Counted from the stretch's first letter, positions 33,134 through 48,269 are shown. The stretch: DNA of 64,000 nt from Montifringilla adamsi (GCA_017590115.1 JAGGNK010009114.1:17815937-17879936), one strand, 5' to 3'. Notes: generated by a model not told the origin, from the sequence alone. Made by a program: numbers and translations.

Positions 33134-36100
33134 CTCTAGTGTTGGGTTCTCTGTTTTATTGTGACTAATTTATATGAGAACTTACATCTTCCAGAGATGG
33201 CTATGTGAGTCTGAAACAAGTGGCACTTTTTTTTTAGTGACTCTCTTCTCAGCAGATAGGATTTTTCCAGAAGAATGTGGAAAATTGTGTAGTTGGGCCT
33301 TTGCCATCTTCATCATAATCCAGGCTGAGGTTCCTGAGGCTTATGGGCAGTTTTGACCAGGAGCTGTTATTGAGCTTGGATAGATATTTGCTGCAGGTTT
33401 TTCTAATCAGCCATGAGAGATCTGACCCACTGGTAATGCTGAGGTACCTGTCAGTCCCACATTAAATGAGGTGAGCCAATTCTCCTCATATGCTTCCACT
33501 TTTCTCTGTTCCCAAGCAGAAGATGGTAGAAGGAGAAGTTTAACAAAACTGCACAGCCGTTTCTGTTTAAGCATGAGTGGCATTAAATGGCCTGCCCTAC
33601 TGGGAAATGGGCTTGCCACTTGGAAGGAGAGGTAGAGTGGTTTTTAGCAGATTTTTTGATCTTGCAGGCTGCACAGTTCACAGACTTGGACCAACCCCTG
33701 AGAAAAAAAATTTTTGGCACTAAAAGTCCACCCACAGAAGACAGTCTCAACCTTTCTAAAGTGTAAGGGGTCAGGGAGCTGTTTGGAAATCCTGTGGCTT
33801 GAACCTCTGTTTGAGCTGTTTCTAGCACTGAGCACAGTGGGATTGGAGCAATAATTTGGATTGTGCCCATGTCTTTTGCTTATTTTTCATTTAACCTGCT
33901 GATGGCCTGTGTCTTATATTGCTTTTCTGATCCACAGAGAGTAACTGCTCATGACTGCATTAGTGGGAATGGATGTTTATGACTGATCCCTTGGTGGTTG
34001 CAAAACCCATCATGCTTCATCAAAACATAACACTTGCTGTGGTTCAAGTAAGTGTTTTTTTCTGGTCTGCTCCTCAGTCTGTTTCTAGCAGAAAGCTGGA
34101 GAATGACCAGAATCACTGAGGCTGTCAGAGTCTTGGTGGGAAGGAGGAAGGATGCTGGTGTGTGTGTGGGTGTCAGTCTGGTGGGGTGGATGCTGCCCTG
34201 GTCCAAACACCCCATGAGTGATGAGCTCATGTGCTGGGGTTGTGTGCTCTGGGAGGGGAAGTGCAGGGTTGCTGAGCCAGATTCCAAGCATTGCTATGTT
34301 CCCTCCATGTCATTCATAGGTCATGAAGCTGGAGGAAGGCAGGAGACTGCACTGGTAATGTGAAATCCAAGTACTGTGGCAAAGATGTGGGAGATGGGGA
34401 CTGATGTCATTAATCATCTCTCTTAACCTCTCATCCAGAGAATTTTCACTGGTCTAGTATGGGAAAGACCTGCTGCAGGTCCTTCACCAGCACAGATCTC
34501 CTCTTTGACATCAAGAGGTTTTCTTCCTTTCTTTTAGCAATTAGCCTAGTCTCATATGTAGAGAAAATGTCAGTGAATTTAATCAAGGTATCTTCCGTCT
34601 CCTTTCTGTATGCACATCAGGGAAGGTGATAGCTGGGGCCTTATTAATACTGCAAGAGGTGAAATGTCACCAACTCTGTGGCACAAGCAGGCCTTGATTT
34701 ACATGAGTATGATAGAGATCAGACTGGGAGACTCAGACTTCAGTGTCAAAGGCCTGCAGAGTTAGATTACATTTTCCTCCCTGGTGATGGAAATGAAGTC
34801 CTAGGGGGAAATGAGTTGTTTGGTCTCATCTGAATTCTTTCTGAAGTAGTGTTGCCTTCAGAAACTCTAACTGGCAGCCAGTGCCTCTCTTCTTGGCAGA
34901 CTTAGCGGGAAAAACAAGGAATTAGTGATCTGGGAACAACATTTTTGGCATTTCTCAGCCATCCATGTTATCTCATTTAGTTACAAGAGGGATTGTTACC
35001 AGGAACATCTGTGGTGTCTGGGTGGAGGATGAGAGAGCATTTAGGAGACACACTGTGCATCCCAACCTCTGTCACTTTCTGGAGTCAATCCCCAACAGGC
35101 TGTCTTTGAAGGGGATAGCTTTTATTCAAGTTTCCCATCTTTACTCAATATCCATGTCCTTCCATCAGTCTACACCTTTCTGCATGACTGTTTGGCCCAT
35201 ATCCACTGGCATTATTGTCCTGTTGTGCTGATACCTTGCCAGCACGCCTTGCTTGAGATCTGGCCCTTCAGCAACGCTGAATGTTCTGGGAGACTTGCCC
35301 TTCAAAGACTTCTGCCCAAACTGTATCTGTCTCAGGAGCTTGGATGTTACAAGGCATCATCAGCTCTTTCCCTCTGAAGTTTCTTCCAGTTGGCACATTC
35401 AGAAAATGCTGCCTAGACTGGTATTTGCTTTGCTGACTGTTTTCAGTACTTAGTACTTCTCAAGTTTTAGAAGTTGTGGGGGAAAGTGAGCTAAGCTTAT
35501 ATGTCTAAGGGATCCTAACATAGGTAGGTATCCTGATCCTTTGGCCTAGGGAAATTGATTTTGTAGTAAGATGGGAGTTCTGGCTGCTGCTTTTGCAAGA
35601 ATGACTGTGAAGACCATGGACGTGGGTGCCTGGTGGCTGGACAGACCTTGGCTGCTTGTTCTCTCGTGTGTCCGTGGTTCTCACCTATTTCTTATTACAA
35701 TGGTGTTCTTAGGTACCATTTATCATCACTTCCCTTCTGTAAGAATTTTTCAGCAGAAACTGAAAAAATTATGGGAAAGTTGGCATAGTTTCTATTTTTC
35801 CTCTTTCAGGTGTATGCTATCCTATGGCATATGTACTTTCCCCATTCTAAACTGAAAATACCCCCCTAAGTGTTGTCCCCCCAGGGACCACCTTGTTCCC
35901 ATTGAGGCAGAACCAATGTCATATGGATTTCTGGAGGCAGTCTGAGTAGTTCAGGGGCTGTTTTCAGGGTAGATGGGGACCTTGCTTCTCATTTACAAAA
36001 GACCAAATCCTTTTGAGCTCAGCCTAACCCATATAAAGATTTTACAAGATACCTAGAGTTTGCTACAGACTAAAGCCATGCAGAGACACTTTCTTGAGTC

Positions 36101-36164
36101 TATTGCTTTTGGTGGATCTCTAAAGAACATTGTAAATGGTCAGTTTTGGAGCCTAACAGACCCC

Positions 36165-36215
36165 TAGGGGGTAACTGAGGCTCAAAGAGATATGGTAACT
36201 CAGGCAGCACCTTTT
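36165..36215 (+). mobile_element. MIR-like SINE remnant
   Basis: GTAACTGAGGCTCAAAGAGA followed by TATGGTAACTCA follows the MIR core pattern ('AACTGAGGCTCAGAGAGGTTAAGTAACT'). Short and diverged. Confidence 0.35.
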
Positions 36216-37060
36216 AAACCCCTTTTCTTTTCTCTTACATTCTAAATCCTGTCCCTCTGTGCCTTTTTTTACCATGTGAAGTTTCTAGCAGAGACCACAC
36301 AGAATTCTGTTTATAGGGGACTTGGGTGTGAATTATTACCTGTGAAGCTTGCAGTCAAGGTAGTGGGTTATAATACTAATTAAGGCAAATGTCACAGCAA
36401 GAGCATGCTGACGTTGTCAGAATTAATGGCCCAGAGCATTACTACTTAGCACACCTTTTGAAGTTAATGGAATCGTATTAATTGGGATCTTGGAGGGACT
36501 GAGGGACACAGAGTACATCACTCCTGAGCAGCACCTCTGTTATTACATTAGCGTTGGAATAGGAATCCAAATTCTTCCTGCCTTTTAGGCCCCTTTTGCA
36601 CAACCATTTCACAAATGGGTGTCTCTGATAAGGCCCAGGGGAAGGTTGTCTGGTTCTAGGTTAAGAGGTGGAAAAGTCTCTTCCTGCTGTGGTTGCAGAG
36701 AATCACTCTGCCTCCAGAAACCAGTGCTGAGGACTGCCAAAATGCCTCTGGCACAATACTGAGAGGACAAGGAAATGTGTTCAAAAATACTATGTACCCT
36801 TGTCCCTGAGTCTGATTCTACAAATTCACCTCCCCTCCAGAGTGCTTGTTCCAATGGGCACAACCCAGGGTAGTGGTGCAAGACACAATGTCAGAGCACT
36901 AAAACAAAAGTGTGTGTCAGCAATTCTGAGTTCTTTTGGATATTAGCCAGCTGTGGTAGCACCAAGACAGCAGAAGGCATGGTTAGACCTAAAGCCAACA
37001 AAATTCTAGTTTTGAAATAGAAAACAGCAAATCATGGAGGGCATTTGCTTTCCTTGGGGA

Positions 37061-37096
37061 AGAAAAAAAACCCCAAAAACCAAACCAAACCAAACC
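37061..37096. repeat. A/C low-complexity tract
   Basis: An A run is followed by CCCC and a short (CAAAC)n-like series. Simple-sequence DNA. Confidence 0.8.
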
Positions 37097-40000
37097 TGAA
37101 AAGCTGATACTTATAGAAACCCAAAACTCAAAACTTTTAATACAGTGCTGTGAGCAGATGAGGAAAAAGAATAAAGAAAAAACCCAAGTTTACTACAGAG
37201 GATTTTGATTCTAAAGCAGAATGTTCTCATTTTCATCCAAGTTTTCCACATGGGGGAAATAATTTTTAAGCATCTCTCATGTAAAGTAATTAACCATAGA
37301 TGAGAAATGGATGATTTCAGAAGAAAAGGAACACATGCTATCTTTAGATTATGGTATTAAATCCATTGTGCACTGGAATGGAAGGTTTTATGATACTGTA
37401 GATTTTCTGTGCCATTTTATCCTTCTTGAGTTTAGATCTTGAAGAAATTACTTAGCTATGATAAAACCTTTTTTCTGTGTTAAGAGGAGTACAATTATTA
37501 ATTGTCCTTTGCAATGTTACTGGTATGTAGGTTTGTGATTACTGTTGACTAAATTTGTAGGGTTTCACAATCTCTCCTGTGCTAGCATAGGGGAAACATT
37601 CATATTTGCTAGAAATGATGATGATTCAATGTCAGCTCAGTTACCCACTGTGTGGAAGTAGAAACAACAGCGTGGTTGAGCCAGTGCTGCCCAGATGCAA
37701 CGATCCCTCTCAGCTCCAACCTCAGAGGCTTGACTGCAGTATCTATCTGGAGCTCCTCCCGTATGGTGCTGGTCAGCTGAGCAGAAGCTGCAATATATGA
37801 GCCCTAAATCTGTTGCAGGCTTCCTGCATGATGTTAAACACACCTCAGCCTCACTGCTGGGTGTGCTGTTCAGCCTGTAACTGGCTGCAAGGGAGGGCAG
37901 GGTTTTCCAGCAAAAACCCTTCTGCTTAGGGCAGTTTCTCTCAGGGCTTGTTACCCTGACCTGAGGCTGCAGAACTGCTTTGCTCCCAAGCATGCACAAA
38001 GCGCTCCTGGCTGTTCAAATCTGTCTCAGTTCTGTTTGAATTGAAAGATTCCTCTGTTCCTCAGAGGAGTGTGTTGTAAAACAGTGACATTTGTTAAATG
38101 GAGAACACGTAGGGCAAGGACTCCATCAGCTTCAGGAGACAGTGAGTAATGATCTCTTAATATCTGAGAGCTTTAAAGCACTATAATATTCTTCAAAGTC
38201 AGGGTAGTGTGGTGGGGCCCTGCAGAGCTATCTTGCGTTCAGGAGCAGGTTGCTGCTGAGCACGCAGCCAGACACTGCTCTTCAGCATCATCTCTGCAGA
38301 GGGAAGCATTAGTTGCTGTGCAATGTGCATCACAGCCCAGACAGATTTATGATTTACTTGAGAGCGTTCCTGTAGCACCCATCACTCAGCTGGTTACCTG
38401 CACCTGCCAGACATTACTTTGCACTTGGGCTGGTGTCTGCTCTGCCCTCTTCCTGACACAAATCAATGTACTAAGCCTCAGTGCACTTGAGAAGGAGGTA
38501 AAAGTCCCACAGCTGTCACCACAAAAGGAGGAGTGGAGGAGAAGGTCATGTCTGTGATTGAATGTCTGTGGTACACGTGGATGTGGGTCTTGTTGTTTTG
38601 GATCCCTCAGACTTGTGATACCAGTGATGTCTATGTGGTGCCATGGCTTCGTGTTACCCATTGGGCAAGGTCCTGGCTCGGCAGAGCTCAGAAGAAAAGA
38701 CAGGGCAGTAACTTCATTCAGGATGTCTCTTCCCCTCTTGTGTTGATGTCTGAGCTGTGCTGGGCACATGCAGAATCTGCAAAGGCTTCCTTAGAGCCGC
38801 CATGACCTCTGCTGCCATGCACAGCACAAGACTGAGCTGATCCTCGTCTGTCACATGAAGATGTACATTTATGCTATTTGAAACTTGGCCAAATAACAAC
38901 TAAGTGGTAATGAACTGTGTGTTTTTGGCTTCAGAGTCTCTGGGACAGAAGGACAGAAGCAGAGAGGTGATTTATATCCTCAAGTCTGTTATTTACAAGC
39001 AGTCATGCTCCTCATCTTTCTGTAGACAAATGGAAGGAGTTGTAAATTTGCCATATGCAGTCCCTTGAGCTAATGCTTATGGGAAATATAATTTAAAACA
39101 TTCATTTGTCCTAGAGAACTGAGCCTGACCCACTCTGCCGTGGAGATAGATACAAGACCCAGGAATAGGTGGATGCACTTCCATAACATCCTTAGTATAA
39201 AGAGTTTGCTATCCATATAGACAGAACAGAAGAAGCAGGAGGGAAATTAGGTCTCCTGAGTTGCAATTCACCTTATAAATCACTGCAACAGATGACTAGT
39301 TAAGGACTAATTAAGGGCTAACTGTGGGTCAGGAGAAGTGAAGCAGCTACCAAATAGGCATGACAGCATTGGGCATTTGTTCCCTAACAGATCACATAAA
39401 CCTGAAAGTATACTCCCTACTCTTAGTAACCATGGGACTACTCACATTTTAGAATTAATCTCAAAAACAGTTATGCCTTGTTTCTAAGGAAAAAATCTTT
39501 GCCTGTGTCTGTGGGAATACAAGCATTGCATGAGATAAGTATAAAGTGTGTGTGTCAGAATCTGGCCTTAGAATTTTTGCACTTCTTCCTATCTGGACAC
39601 TTTTATGAGGACAGTGTTGTTCTGTAGAACACACTCTATGCAGAACCATTTGTTAGAGCAGGGGTGGTGTGTTTTGTTTGCAAATAGTCTGGTGTTTTAA
39701 TATCATCACTCCCCCATGCCTGTGCTTACCACCCACATCAGGAGTTTAAGGAAGAGGTGAAATACAGCTATTTTGTGCACTTTGTTTTCGTTGCAAATCT
39801 TCTTTCCATCTGAAATAGGGATTTTTGAGGGCTAATGTTAAAGTCAATAGATCAAATTAAACGGATTAGATTCTCTTTTAATTCTAGTAATTGTACTGGC
39901 TTGACTGGAGTTGTTACTGATTTATAAGGAATTGCCATTTGTGCCATGGACTTCTTCAGTGAAGGACAAATCCAAGCCTCTGTAATACTGCATGTCTCAG

Positions 40001-43000
40001 TTTCCCCTCTTCTACCTTCACAGTCTTGTTCCTTGGTGTGAGTGGAACCAAGTACAGTGAATGCCCAGTGTCTGCTGTGGCTCATGGGCAGAGCTAATGA
40101 CAGGTCCTCAGAGTCCTGGCTAAAGGCTATGGCATGAGCCTTCTGGCTGTCCTGCTTACAGCTTCCACTCATATCTGAAGCACATAATTTTTTCGTACTT
40201 GAATATTATAATGAAGTATGGGGATAAGACTTTACCTGTTTGTCTGGGACTACATCAAAGTAATGTTACAAGCAGATTGCCAAATTCCTTTGTGCTCTGG
40301 ATCTGCCGTTCTTCTGATGTGTACATGGATCAGCTGTGCCTTGGAGCTCTGCAGGGCATGATGAAATGGGTCATCACAGGGTAGCTGCAGCAAACTCATA
40401 GTCCTGGGGATGTCAGGATTCTGCTTGCCTGCTGGTTCCCCTGGTCCTGCCTGGGTATCTGCTGTGCTACTACACTGTGCTCCTTTGCTAGCGCTGTTAG
40501 CTTCCTTAGGTCTGATGCTCTCTGGCTGTTATCTCCATTTCCCACACAGCTGTTAAGTACATTTTCTCTTTTAACTGGGTGTTTCATGTATCTGGCAATG
40601 TTGACTGCTGTATATTTTCCAGCACCACTTTTGTGGGTATCTGCACTTATTTATTTCTCTCCCTCCCAGATATATTGTTTCTGTCATGGCATTGGGTCCT
40701 CCCTCACTGCAAAGAGGCAGAAACAAAAAAAATCGCTTCATAAATTCCCCCATTTCATCACCTGCTGACTCCAGTTCACCCCTAACATCTTTACTGGTGT
40801 AATTGTCTTGTTTGCTCTCTGTCTGGTACAGGCATGTCCACAGTGCATTATGCTTCCTGGGAACCTCTCTGTAAGTCTGGTACTCAATATCTCTTTCTGG
40901 TTCCTTAATAATCCTCCTAATTCACTTTGCCTTGTTTTTATAGGTCTTCTAGTCCCCTTGCAGGTAGTTCATATCTTTAATACAATTCTTTTTATTGCTT
41001 GTACTCCTTTTTACCTTCTGGCCTAAAAACATTGCCCTCTAATGCCTCGGGTTTTGCTCCTAGTCTAGACTCCTGTAATTAGCACTGAGCTCACAAAAGA
41101 TGAAATAGTAATTTTACAGAGCTGTCCATGAACCTGTGCATGTGAGAGAACATCCAGGGGCACAGCTTGGGTTTCTCTGCCCCCCAAACTCTCTGCCCTC
41201 CCAGCTGTCTGCCCTGGATGCTCCAAAGGCCCTGCTGTTCCTTTCCTTTTCTGTGGTCTATTGTTTTTCCAAGTAGTACCTTTGACTCGTAGTAGACCTG
41301 TTTGGCATTTACCACAGTGGAGCTTGGCCTGCAGGTGTCTCCTGCTTGCAGATAAGAAAGATGCTTCTCTGCTAGTACTAGGAGGGCTGTTATCTCTCAT
41401 TTTTAGGCTGATATCTGCAGAAAGTCTAGTGCCAGTTCAGCGGATGCAGAGGGGTGGATTTGACTGAGAACTCTAAGGCATGTGGAAATTAACACTGGTC
41501 TCTGTACATGGACCCTTTTCAAAACTTAAGTGTCTAAGTTAGAAAAAATCTACGGGTATTCCAGTATTGTACTAAAGCTGGGAAGAACTCAGGAAATTCA
41601 TGACTGATGGAAATGGATGCTAGGGTGTTCTGTAGATCAGGCTCTCTGAAAGCAAGCATGAATCCTTGTGTTAGTTTGTTGTGCTTCACGGGTCCCTTTT
41701 ATATTTGACGTCACTGATTGTGTGTGCAGTTGTTCAGGTGGACCTGGGACTGCTAACAGAAAGGGGACATCTCTACAGGCAACATGTTAACAATGTGAAA
41801 ATAAAAATCCTTTCTCCTTCACATTGCCAAGATAAAATGAAGTGCTCTCCATGTCCCTGACCCGTCACCCAAATTCCCATCTTGCTTTTTTGTCTGTGGC
41901 AGTAACAATAAGAGACCCAGCAGGATGACTTTCCATTGAAGGAAGGGCCTGATAGCTGAAATTCTGTGAGGTTATTCAGAGAAGCAAAGATCCTGAGGAA
42001 CAATTACATCTTTTCCTTAATGGCAAAAAAGCTGTGTCAGTATGACTTCATCTTCCTGCTGTGCAAAAGCTACAGATGTGCTTTTAAGGCCCTACAGGAG
42101 TTTGCATCTGCATAGCATGTCCTGTGCATTGTATTGCTCTGCTTTGGCACTTGAACTTTGCAACAGAAAAGCTTGCATTAAAGTGAGGGAGACCACAACC
42201 AATAATACATAAAGGGAGTACAGTGGGGATGCATGATTCTGGCATAACAACAAAAGGCAGTGAGGGCTTTGGAGAGGAGAATGGTTCTTTTGTTTTGAGA
42301 ACCAAAGTATGCCATGGAAAGCTGTTTGTCTTTTTCCCTGGGTACCATTACAAAAATTAATAGATATATGTATGAACACAGTGTGTCAAATGAAGTATTA
42401 GAGACTGTTTCATAAGAAGTTACAAGCAAAATTAATTTCAGTTGTCTGGGAAGTAGAGGATACCCCAAGGCTACAGGGACACATTTTTGTTGGTTAGAAT
42501 ATGAAATGCATGCTCCTGTCTCAGAGAGCGGGTATGTGTAATTTTCTATTATTGATTATTAATGTGTATGTTTTCTTTGTCTTGCTGGAAGAAATAAAAA
42601 CAGAAATGAGGAGTGTTCTGATTAGTTCCCCCTGCCTGTATTTGTGCAGAACTTGGCACACAGCCTTCTGAATCTTCGGGGGCAGAGGTCCTTTCCTCTC
42701 CCTGCAAGTCATCTCATCATAGGCTGAGAAGACTTCATCTTTTCCCAAGGAAAGGGTTGGAGATGAGCAGGTAAACTGCCTGTCTGGCCTTTCCAGTTTG
42801 AGCAGTTGAGGAATTAAATGCTAAGATAAAACCTCATAATTCTGATTTCCCTGTTAGCTTCCATCTTCTGATATTAAGCATATTCTGGAGAACAACTGGC
42901 TGTGGAGTTAATGCTGCACTATGCCTTGGAGCAGGGCACCCCATCATTTCTGTGCTCTCTTTGTTTTGAGGATTCATAGGAATCTTGGACCTCAGGTGCA

Positions 43001-43424
43001 GTCAGGTAGTAAAAGCAAGACAGGCATCACAAGGAGATGATCCTTTTGAAGGGATTTTTTTTTTTCATTCTCATTTTCAAAATAATCCATATTGTCTTCC
43101 ATTCCCAATTCCTCATCAGTTTCAGAACATTTAATTAAAAGGTCATATCCATCTATGCCTGGTACCCTAGCTAGCTTCTTCCTCCACTTTAAAGAGAAGC
43201 TAAACTTCCCTAGTGAGGATAAATGGGGGAAGAATTAGGCCAAAGTGGGCAGATACAGTTTCTCTGGAACACGTGGAGAAGGAAAGCACATGCAGAAGTC
43301 ACATCTCCTGACAAGACTGCTCAGGCAAGACATTAGTCACAGGCTGGGAGTCAAATGGCTTCCTGAGTAACACCAGGAAACAGCAGTTTTCATCAAATGA
43401 CGCATCGCAATATGATCGTTTGGG

Positions 43425-43482
43425 GCAAATTGCTTGATGCATATGCATTTCAGCTTAACTCGCTGTGAAATAAGGACAACAC
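43425..43482 (-). mobile_element. MIR-like SINE remnant
   Basis: GGGGCAAATTGCTTGATGC, then TTTCAGCTTAACTCGCTGTG and AAATAAGGACAA, parallels the reversed MIR core ('GGGCAAGTCACTTAA...TCAGTTTCCTCATCTGTAAAATAAGGA'). Confidence 0.45.
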
Positions 43483-44770
43483 AGTGTTCACTCATCCCAA
43501 AAAGTAAATACGTAGGGAAGGTAATAAGTTTGCCAGATATTCATGTCGTGGAATCATTCATCGGAGTGTACTTGCTCTGAAGCTTATGCACTGCTGCTTG
43601 ATCTTGACAAACATATCATTTCATATGGAGATACCTGGAAGCATTTACTTAATCATCCTGGATTGGAGAGGTTTTGCCATGTCCTGAGTGGGAGGTTCCA
43701 TCCTGTTCATGAGGAGTGCTCCTTCCCTCTGATACATGACAATAAAATTTCTGTACTCAAACACTCCAAATACCAGATGCGCATTTTTGATGTGTGCCCT
43801 TGTGCCCATACATGGGGAAAACTAAAGCGGCTCCATTAACCCCTTAAACAGAAAGTTATTACAATGTGAAGTCCACAATTAAAGCTGTAAAGCCAGTTTC
43901 ATAACTCATGTAGTAATGTTCCCTCTATTTAATAAAGTTATTTGTTGATCTGCAGCAGCAAATTATACTTCTGAGCATTTAAGTAATACTTCCACTTTGC
44001 TTCCAGTTTATGAGGCAGTTTAGTATTTCCCTGGGCTCACTAATGCTGACTGTACACAACTTCTGGTGTTGGGCACTTAGCATAGAAGCTTGAACAAAGT
44101 TATTGCTATTTTGTGCACAGTATGGGAATGTTTCCTTTTAGATATTTCCCCTTTGCACAGCTACCTCCAATACCATTGGAGCATACCCAATTCTAGCAAA
44201 CAAATCCAAAAGGAATGGATTAATCCAAGTGAGTTACATAGACAGCCAACATCAGGAACACCTGGCCCAAAGAGGACGTGGTGTCAGATTTCTAAAGCTG
44301 GCCTGACCGGTTCACCATCTCTTCAAAGGCACCGAAGGACCTGGCGTCTCATCTGAATAATGGGAAGAATTCAAACAGAGGAACCAGGTGCCTTTAAGAA
44401 AACTGTTTCAGAAGGATCCATTGAACAAGAACTGGTGGTGTTTTTGTTTAGCCCTAAATGATTTGAACATGATTTTTTATGATCCTAAAGCTGTTTTGGC
44501 TTTCTTTTTATGTCAGCTCATGTAATGAGAGATTTTGCTCCCATATACAAACCTCTCACCTGTGGTCTTAGACCATGGCCATCAGCATGGTCACAGCTGG
44601 AGTCCTCTGTGGACAGCAGAAGTTCCTTGACTCCATCCACTTGCCATCATGGCTGTTGAAAACCTGCCAGCATGCTGTAGCTGATTCCATGAGACAAAAA
44701 TATCTTTCTTATAATAGTCCTTTTCCCAAATGGATCCTTATACAGCTAAAAGCCCACTCTAGCCTGCATT

Positions 44771-44790
44771 ATTTCAGAATATTTCAGAAC
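44771..44790 (+). repeat. 10-bp tandem duplication
   Basis: ATTTCAGAAT is followed directly by ATTTCAGAAC. Confidence 0.85.
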
Positions 44791-47700
44791 ATGTTTTTTT
44801 CTAGGACATTTCTGAGCATTTTTGAGGCATTTCCTTTAGGTGGCAGCAGGAGTACAAGAATATTCAGCCTTCCCAGTCCCCTGCGCTACTGTGATGGCAC
44901 AGCTTTGTGCTGAAAAATGTAAACCCAGTTTTACCACCCTTTCATAGCGTAACACACATGGAAGTTGGTTGCATTATTAGAGCAACTTCCTGATGAGCTG
45001 AAATCATGTGTCAAGACTCTATCACCTGTCTGGGCAGTCCTTTGGGCCTCTGCGTGTAACTGCTATGACAGTCTGGACACTTAACAATAATGGAAAATAT
45101 GCAGGCCCTGCTTAGGGGATCAATCTGGACTTGTTATTGCCTACACATAACATTGTGATGGAGTGTGAAAGGCAAGGAGGTGGGGAGGAGAATGCTCAAG
45201 ATTATGTTGCATGTTCACCTGTTCTAGGAGTTGAGGCAAAACTGACAATATGCTAAACACAGTTGCAGTAGCTGCTAAACTGCAGAATTCCCCATTTCTG
45301 TGATAGTCCTACTTTTTGCCTATCTGCTGGTAAGCCAAAAGATACTTCTCTATACTGTCCCTCATTTTCAGACTCCCTTCCTGTTTGCTTTAAGAGGAAA
45401 TTCTCAGCTGTTATGTCCATCACATTTCCTGGGAAATGCTTTAAAATATTGTGATCTCCTTGTGAGACAAGGAAATCTGCAACATCATTTTGCTTTGAAA
45501 CCAGTATGCTGTGGGGTCTCTCATGATGAGGAGCTGGGACATGGAACTATAAACAGTGAACTCCATAGAATGCCATTGAGGCATTTCCATCCAGCTGGAA
45601 ATGAGCCACTAACTCTCAGTACTGAGGGGGACTTGTCTCAGGGCACTGGCCTTGGGCTCATGGGAAGTGAGGCAGAGGCTGAGCTTTGGCTCTTGTCTCT
45701 CCCACGCCTGAAGTGACTGTGGGATCTAGCTGGAGATCCTTGGCTGGGGACCTTGAGCAATTGCTTGTATGCTGCTGTATAAGAGCCTGCTCTGCTTCAG
45801 ACCCTTCTGGACTTGTTAGCCTCAGCACTCATTTCTCAGTGCTGCTCCAGAGGAGAAATGATGTTTCTTCTGTATGTTGGTCCCCTGCCTTCTCATGAGA
45901 GCCTTGAAGTGGCCTCACCTTTTTGAGGAACAAGCAGATACACTTGTTACAGTGACTTGTGAAAGCCGTTGGTGCAGTTCCCAGTATCCTGATGTTCTCT
46001 GTCATGCTCAAACCTCCTTCCATTCATCTGTCAATGAACAACTGCTGTTGCCTCACACCCTCCTGGAGCCTAGCCATTTATCCAGCTTTTATAGAGAGTA
46101 AATAATATGCTCAGTTATATGTCTGGAAATAGTGTTCTGTACAAATTCCTGAGGCAATCAATTTACAGAGTCATTTTATGTTAGAAATAGCTTGTTCCAA
46201 ATGGCCATATATATCTTTATTATACTGTAAATTCTCACACTGTCACTGGAAGCCACATATGCCTTAGTGCGGCGCTTTGGTTACAGAGCAAGTTTCTTCC
46301 CTCCTTCCATTTCCAAGCTTCTTTCTGTTTCCTCCCATGCACCTGGATCAAGGCTTAGGGGTTGACTGAACTCTCCAACACACCTTAAAATCTCCTTCTC
46401 TTTCCAATGCAAATGTGCTATTAGGATATTTTTCTCCCCTTGAAGGCTCCACTGAAGCTGTCTTCCAAAAAACCAAATCAGTCTGTGAATGTCCATGCCC
46501 TCCCTATAGCCTTACTATTTTGGTAATGTTTCTTCTGTCATAATTAATTCTATGGCAAAAGCCTTGAGAGGTCCAAGCCAGCACTGAGCCCTGCTCTCCC
46601 AGCTGCTGTACACAGAGCACAATATGGCTTTAGTCATCTTGAACCAACAAATCTACCAGAGGGAATCTGCATCCTCTGGTTATGGTCTCTCCGTATCTGG
46701 GGACTAGTCTGAAAGGCTTGTGAAAGATAAAAATATGGGACCTGGGCAGTCAGATATAGTGAGGACAGTTCCAGCCACATCATGGAAGATAAAATGCATT
46801 CGCACAATGGGCAGGGATGAGAAGATTCGTGGTTACTGCCCCTCAGCAGCTGGGGGGCTGCTTCACAAATATGTCTGTTAGCTAGAAAATATCTGCCACT
46901 GGTATAAGAGGGGATTTTGGTAACTGTGAGTCTTCTCTGTAAGGAAAATATAAAAAAAAAATCATGTGAGAGGCAGAGTGTGGTGATACAGATAGAGAAT
47001 GAGAGTCTTCACACACAGATACAAATGCTGTTCCCCTAGAAGCACTCTCATCTCTTTGCTGTGATGGGGAAATGAAAGTTATTCTCAGGGTTAAAGTTAT
47101 GGGCATTGGAGACAGCAAAATAAACAATAATGGCTTGGAGAGAAGACAGGAAAATGAAGCATGGCTGTGCCTTGGGGACAGTCACTGCTTGCACAGCATG
47201 TCTTCCTGCTGTACACCATCTCAGAGTGAATCCCACCTTCAGAATTTGAATTACTTTAGGGGAGATATTTCTTTTTTAGTGTTTTTAGCCCTGTTGTGCC
47301 CAGAGAAAGTGAGCAGTGCTTGTCCTGCTCTGGCACAGCTGGAACAAAGCTCTGGCTAAGTGAGAGCCAGAAACTGCCATAAAAGAGAGGGATGATTCTC
47401 ATGGGGCTGGGGAGCATGGGTTGTAGTTTACTGTGAGTCTCAGCTAAGCTCAGAAGAAAGAAGTTTCTCTGCAAGTCCAGCAGAACTGAGCAAGTTCTGA
47501 GGAGGAACTGAAATGTCTTGCTGGGAAACAGTTTTTGTTTTTGAGAATGAGTGTGGCTATCAGGTGCATGCACTTTGCAGGGCTTGGCCTGGGTGGAGGG
47601 GCTGAAACATGGCCCACAGGTCTGGGGCTGAGAAGTTTCTTCCCGCCCAGTAAGAAGTCCCCTTGGAATAAGGGTATTCCTGTGTGCCAGGAACTGGTGC

Positions 47701-48231
47701 TCTGCTTAGCACAGAGACACCACATCTTCAGCTGTGGAGTTAGTAGTTGTGACTGAGTCATGACCTTGGACAGCTGCTCTCAGGGAAGATGTGCTGCCAG
47801 CTCCATGGCCTGACAGAGAGGGGATTTGTGAAGCTGCTCAGCATGGTTGTGTGACATGTTTGGGAAGGCTGTTTGTAAAGTCTTGATCCTTGGGACAAGG
47901 TCCACATCTGTGAGCATCACCTCCCTAACCTGGACAAGGCGTGAAACCCCACCAGAGCTCCCTGAAGGTCAGCACTGCTTGTGTGGGGAGGCAAAAGTCT
48001 GCTGGAAAAATCAATGTTATCCTGCACCATGAAGTCACAGCTGGAGGCAACAGGCACATCCTTTGCCAGTGTAAATTACAGTGACCTGATTGATTTCGGG
48101 GCCAGCCTTAGTATTGAAGATGTCGCAAAAAGTTCTTTCAAAGGAGTCTTTAGAGAAATGTCTCCCCCTTGGTCTTCTGTTAACTTGCCTGTGATAATGC
48201 ATCTGCAGTTGCTATCACTGTAGAGCTTGCT

Positions 48232-48268
48232 CAGAAGAAGAAGAAAGAAAAAGAAAGAAGAAGAGAGG
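48232..48268. repeat. Purine (GAA/GAAA) tract
   Basis: An all-purine run of GAA and GAAA units about 37 bp long, bounded by CTC and CTGC. Simple-sequence DNA. Confidence 0.85.
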
Positions 48269-48269
48269 C

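Larger units (their letters stand above)
30110..48230. other. Non-coding region, no gene recognised
   Basis: Long stretch without a recognised exon. Open frames such as 32065-32640 (minus), 32317-32811 (plus), 38386-38769 (minus) and 45300-45716 (plus) show no known domain and overlap frames on the other strand. It holds MIR-like remnants near 36165 and 43425, a poly(T) tract at 33118-33133, A/C-rich low-complexity DNA at 37061-37096 and a 10-bp tandem duplication at 44771-44790. Confidence 0.55.
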